This document shows positions 59,519 through 64,000 of a DNA stretch of 64,000 nucleotides, one piece after another; within the stretch, counting starts at the first letter, position 1; each line of letters begins with the position of its first letter. This stretch comes from Pleodorina starrii. Lineage: Eukaryota > Chlorophyta > Chlorophyceae > Chlamydomonadales > Volvocaceae. Location: contig BRXU01000002.1 of the NCBI GenBank assembly GCA_030267565.1, forward strand, positions 5,145,501-5,209,500, given 5' to 3'. The notes beneath the pieces were generated by a model, which saw only the letters and a program-made list of their open reading frames with translations, ran no database searches and had not been told where the DNA came from. Position numbers and translations under genes: made by a program.

Positions 59519-62431
59519 CTAGGCGATGCGCGCTCCCGTCAGGCTGGCGGCGCGGATGGGCCCTGCGCTGGTGTTGAGCGGCACCCGCGCCACCTGCCCC
59601 TCGGCCCCCGCCGCCACCGCCAGCGTCGCCACGCAGCCGCCGTCGGTCCTCAGCAGCGGCTGCACCGCCTCCCAGTACTTCTTCTTGTCAACCAGCTTGG
59701 GCTCGGCGGCGGGGGGCTGCGCGGCGTCGTCCCCGAACCACACCCGCTCACCCGCGCGCGCCCCGGGCGGCGGCACCAGCGGCTCCACGTTGAGGTGCGG
59801 CTCGTCGCTGGCTGCCAGCAGCATCCCGAACGACTTGATGCCGCGCATGTTGCGGGGCTTGAGGTTGCAGATCACAACCACCAGGCGGTCCTGAGGGGGT
59901 GGGGGGGGGCAGATGGTGGGGGATGGGGTAGGGGGAGGGGTGGGCTGGTTACTCTGCCGGTTCGGTTACGCTGTCCTGACCTGGAAAGGTTTCTGGGGAG
60001 AAGAGCATGAAAGGCCAGAGCTGCAAAAGCTGACAAGGGTTGACAGATGAAAAGGGGGGAGGGAGGGTCAGATAAGGGAAAAGATGGTGCTGCCGCAGCA
60101 GCGGTGGAGCGGGTGCACATTGGCGACGGGACCCCAGGACCCGTGAGGAGGTGGAGGAGGTGGTGGTGGTGGTGATGGAGGGGTTGCGGGGGTGCACTGT
60201 AATGGAAAGAGGTCGTGAAGGGGTTTGGAGAAAGAAGTCCCCAAAAGTCCAGGCTGACTGGCTGGTCGTGAAGGGGGTGAAGGAAGAAGTACTCCATTGT
60301 TGATCGGGGAAAGCGGCGGAGGCGATGGGTGGGTGGCGGGGTGAGTGGGTGATTGGGTGGGTGGGTGGGATGGAGTACCCTGTGCCCTAAGGGCCCCCGG
60401 CCCGAAACCCGGGCCCCTGCCACACACACCCTTTCGGCGGCGCCGCCTTTCCCGGCATTCACCGCCCCAACGAGGTGTCGCACGTATACGGCCATTGCAC
60501 ACAGCGCAAGGAACGTAAGGAGTTTCGGGGCGCGCTGCCAGCATTTCCAGCGGCCTTTCCGGCACCCCACCAGTGACCCGCCACCGACCCACGGGTCATC
60601 CACCACGGGCCCAACCCCCTCGCACGCCCCCACCCCACCTGCATCTCCTCCAGCGGCACGTACTTGACCAGCCCCGACACAATGGTGCGCGGCTCCGCCT
60701 CCCCCACATCAATCTTCTCGACGTACAGGCTGCAGGTGGTGGGGGGGTGTGGGGGGTGTGGGGTGGGGTGGCGTGGGGTGCCCTGGCCCCACTCTGAGAC
60801 ATCCCCTCCTCCCGCCCGACGGCGGGATCCCAGCAGACCCCAGCCCTCCTCTGCGGCATGTCAACCCCCTCCCTCCCTCCCTCCCTAGAGCACCGGTATG
60901 GTCCTCCGTCGCCCCAAACCCCTCTTCCTCCCTCCCTTCTCCCCTCTTTCCCTCTCCCTCCCGCTCCCTCCCTCCCTCTCCCTCTCTTTCCCCCCCTCCC
61001 CCCTCCCCTCCCTCCCTCCCCCCCTCCCCTCCCTCCCTCCCTCCCTCCCACCTCTCCGCATCCGGGTGCCGCTCGCAGCTCACGATGCGCCCCACCCGAA
61101 TGTCCAGAGCCCCAACAGCCTCTCGAGGAGCGCCAGCGTCGGCGGGGGCGGCGGCGGTGGGGGCAGATGCGGCCGCCGCCGGCGCGGCGGAGACGCCGGC
61201 AGGGGCTGCCGCCGCCGCCGCCGCTGCCGCCTTCGGCGCCGCTGCTGCCTCTCCCGCCGCCCCGTCTCCTCCGCCCGCTGTCTTGGGCACCCGGACGTAC
61301 GTGTTCTCCGTCTGAGGCGCCTGAGCTAGCAGCTGGGACCTGCGCGACGGGACGTGGCGAGACGGGACGGGGCGAGACGGGATGGGGGTATTGGGCGGGC
61401 GATTCGAGGGCTTGGCATGCCGTCGGAGCTGGCGTGGTGGGCCGATAAAGAAGGGGAAGGGGACGGCCAAGGCGCGGCCGCATGCGGGACAACCCGCGGC
61501 CCACAGCGCGCGCGCTCCCCTCTTTCTCCCCCCCCCCCCGCCGCCGCTGCGCCGCCTGGCTGTCCCGAACCAGACTGGCTGCCACTTGCCTGGCGGGGTA
61601 GGGTTGCGGTTCGTCGGGCCTGAGGCGGTTGCCCTCCGAGTAGGCGTGGATGGCGGGAACCACCCCCTTGACGTCAACCGACTGGAGCTGGCCGAACCTG
61701 CAAGTGTCGTACCGTCACACACACACACAAACACACACGTGTGTGGGGTGGGGGTGGGGGTGGGGAGGGGGGGGGCAGCACTGGCGGCCGGGAGCATTGG
61801 GCCGGGGGGTGGGGGAGAAGGAAGGGGCCGCGGAAAGGGCTCTGTTGTGGGGGATGGGAAGCTGGCGAGCATGCAGCTAGGGTGGGCAGCGGCGAAGATA
61901 TGGGGGTGGGCGGCGGAGGGGGGAATACGAACAGAAGGGAGGAGGCAGTGCGCTGCGTTTCTGTGGGGTCAAGACTGGATCTGGTCAAGAGGTCCGGCTG
62001 AAGCGAGGGCCCCAACCCAGAACCCCGCCCCAGTTTAAGTGTTGTTGCGCCACGCTGCCCGCCCACCAGTCCAGCACGCTGTTGATTTTGGGGGCCCAGT
62101 CCGCTGCCTGCAGAGCGAGTCATCGGTGTGAAATGGGGGGTGCGGGGTCATGGGGGCAAAAAGATGGCTGCGGGTATATGGGGGCGTGCCCCTGCTCCTC
62201 ATGTACCTCCTGCTCTGAAATGCTGACTTGCGCCATCTTCGCCAGGTCCGAGATGTTTGGCTTTGCGGTTGTTGAGGCGGCGCCGCCGCTTGCGGCAGAC
62301 GTCGTGATGAGCGCCTTTGTTTGCGTGGGCAGGCGAGCCCCGCTAAATGGGACCCGGCCCCGGAGGACCGTGCGGTTCAGCATTGTGCACGCGCGGTTCA
62401 TAGATGCTGGGTATAACATGCGATAATTCAT
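59519..62431 (-). CDS. EMAP-II/AIMP1/Arc1p-type tRNA-binding protein
   Basis: Six exons on the minus strand: 62431-62207, 62107-62067, 61697-61590, 61339-61052, 60729-60639, 59890-59519. They total 1125 nt, 374 residues, and all junction phases agree. The C-terminal ~180 residues are a complete EMAP-II/tRNA_bind OB-fold: [62 protein letters not shown] and the EMAP-II-like tail ([29 protein letters not shown]). The middle is Ala/Pro linker. The N-terminus ([20 protein letters not shown]...) is Arg/Ser/Thr-rich without acidic residues for over 50 residues, like an organelle transit peptide, and M66 begins a possible shorter form. Intron 3 starts AG|GCAAGT (GC-AG type); only that donor keeps phase. 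Such proteins deliver tRNA to aminoacyl-tRNA synthetases. Confidence 0.88.
60860..61050. repeat. Homopyrimidine/homopurine tract in intron 4 of the tRNA-binding gene
   Basis: Almost uninterrupted CCCTCCCT/CTCTTTCC on the plus strand, thus GGGAGGGAGG in the transcript. G-quadruplex or triplex formation is possible. It reaches the splice donor at 61051. Confidence 0.8.
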
Positions 62432-62646
62432 GATAATAACGCATTGTTCGGTCTTTGAAGGCGAACTCCTTCATTGAGGCTCGTGCCGCTCGTCCAGTTG
62501 CCGTAAACAAGACTTCATCAAGTCCAAACAGTTGCCCAGCTGACTGACTATACACTCACTTTATGCAGTTGATAACAGTCAGAAACCGCTGTCGAGGGCT
62601 CCAATTGCAGTTGCACTATCGAGGGCTTCCACACTCATTTTGATCG
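62432..62646. promoter_or_regulatory. Bidirectional promoter between tRNA-binding protein and RRM protein genes
   Basis: 215 bp between two divergent start codons. Contains a CAGTTG/CAACTG-rich stretch, ACAAGACTTCATCAAGTCCA and two copies of ATCGAGGGCT-like sequence (about 62590 and 62622). No obvious TATA box. Both 5' UTRs must be short. Confidence 0.55.
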
Positions 62647-64000
62647 ATGAGCTACGAGCCGCCGCCCTATGCCGGTGGTTACCAGCCACCTGCAAGCCAT
62701 GGACCTCCGCCCCCGGATCCTTATGGGCACCCGCCGCCTTCTTACGGGAACTATGCCCCGCCACCTTACAGCTATCCTCCCCCCTACTCCGCTCCGCCAG
62801 CGTCCTATCCGTCTGGCCCAGCTGGCGCCGATGAGGTCCGGACAATTTTCGTCACTGGCTTTCCAGCAGACGTAAAGGAGCGCGAATTCAACAATTTGCT
62901 CCGCTTCCTGGGTGGTTACGAGGTAGGCTGACTGAACGCAGAGGATAGGGAGGCCTGCCGGTGAATCGAACAGCACAGAGTGCATGGCGTTATGTGTGCA
63001 CCAAGAGAGTCAAACTGTGTTGCGGGCGGTATCCTTCAGTGGCGAGATCATGCTTGGTTCAACCTGCTGCGCTTGTGACGTGCTCCTCATGCTATTAGAA
63101 CGGGGGGCTTCTAACACGCAATTGACCCTCGCTGATGCGTGCGTCCTTGTCCAGGCGGCGCAATTGAACTTCAGCAAAGGCAGTGCGCAGGGGTTTGCGC
63201 TGTTCAGCAGTGGAGCGATGGCGCGCGCAGCTTGCGACCAGCTTCAGCACATCAGGTGAGCGTGCAAGCTGGACAGCCGCCCATGGCTTATTAATTGGCG
63301 TAATCCTTATCCTGTCCTGGCCCTTGGCAAGTGGACTATTTGCACGGCGTCCGTACACACCCTGGCATCCGCACACACGATGGGCTTCCCGGATGGCCTT
63401 TCGACTTGTATGGCCTTCGGGGTGACCAGCTTTCGGATGCACCAGCTCCCCTGCCTTGCCCCCCCTCGGTAAATTACAAACCCCGACATAAACAGTTGGA
63501 CGTCGCCTCCCTTCGGCTTTGTTGCATGTTCCAAATCGGGCGCTCAGGTTTGATGAGAACAGCCAGCTCCGGTGCGAGATGGCGCGCAAGAACATGTACA
63601 TCCGGGACATGGAGCCGAACAAGCGCCCCAGGCCCAACGCGCCCGCAGCGGGAGCATACGGAGGGCAGGGTGAGTACAAACGGGCCTGGACTGTCGGGGC
63701 GGGCAGTGCTCGTGCCGCCGAATAAAGTCAGTAGAGTCATGTTCGCTCTGCACGTTATATGCTCACAACGCGTGCGTGCAAAGGGGCGCCCACAAAGGGG
63801 CCACGGCTGGTTGCGCAGTGAAGCTAGCATTCTGGCGGGCAGTTTGGGCCCTGGGCGGGTTATCCGCAACACATCGTGCCCATCGCCGCTGCGCAGGCGG
63901 GGGCGCGCCCAGCTACGGCCGGACGGCGGCCGCATACGGCGGCGGTGGCGGTGGCGGACGTGGTGCTGGCGGTGACGCCGGCTCCCGGGATGACAACCCG
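62647..64000 (+). CDS. RBPMS-like RRM RNA-binding protein (3' end outside window)
   Basis: Exons 62647-62922, 63155-63255, 63548-63669 and 63897 to the window end, with consistent phases and GT-AG sites. Residues 1-65 are Pro/Tyr-rich (MSYEPPPYAGGYQPPASHG). A single RRM follows: RNP2 TIFVTGF, the DVKEREFNNLLRFLGGYE helix typical of the RBPMS/couch-potato/Mec-8 group, AAQLNFSKG, RNP1-like GFALFSS, RAACDQLQHI, and FDENSQLRCEMARKNMYI. After the RRM come a short NKRPRPNAPA stretch and a Gly/Arg-rich tail ([14 protein letters not shown]) still open at the edge. RBPMS-type proteins bind CAC-containing mRNAs; plant relatives have the same architecture. Whether a second domain follows is not visible. 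Confidence 0.85.

Overview
This is eukaryotic nuclear DNA, most likely from a volvocine green alga (Chlamydomonas/Volvox group). The evidence is a pherophorin gene with a very long Ser-Pro hinge, short GT-AG introns, GC-rich coding next to AT-richer transposon DNA, TGTAA (the green-algal poly(A) signal) near retroelement 3' ends, and an Osser/copia-type primer site. I cannot name the species.

Layout. 1-2261: 3' part of a pherophorin gene. 2.3-16.6 kb: eroded repeats (LINE 3' ends, a terminal-hairpin element, a tRNA-derived head, a DIRS-like relic, one unrecognised coding-like block at 12.8-14.5 kb). 17031-20693: a 1220-residue reading frame combining a PCIF1-like adenine-methyltransferase fold, RNase H, a CCHC finger and a PD-(D/E)XK nuclease, with no reverse transcriptase that I can see. 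23331-35323: a Ty1/copia element split by a Ty3/gypsy chromovirus. Both have LTR pairs that look identical, 5-bp target duplications and open frames, so both insertions look young. The gypsy pol carries a Dam-like methyltransferase domain and is separated from gag by one in-frame UAG.

36034-44420: a foldback-like element whose inverted arms are built from ~150-bp tandem monomers, divergent on the left and nearly identical on the right. It sits inside the terminal hairpin of another mobile element. 44.5-52 kb: more copies of that hairpin element, two in tandem, TCCGTAAA/TTTACGGA arrays, a TRIM-like mini-element, a TIR element, and a broken multi-exon gene.

53.3-64 kb: ordinary host genes with frame-perfect models. 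These are a DTWD1-type tRNA-uridine aminocarboxypropyltransferase (with a 29-nt microexon), an EMAP-II/AIMP1/Arc1p-type tRNA-binding protein on the minus strand (with a GC-AG intron), and a divergently transcribed RBPMS-like RRM protein that runs off the end. Two of the three act on or bind tRNA, but nothing in the sequence shows co-regulation beyond the shared 215-bp promoter of the last two.
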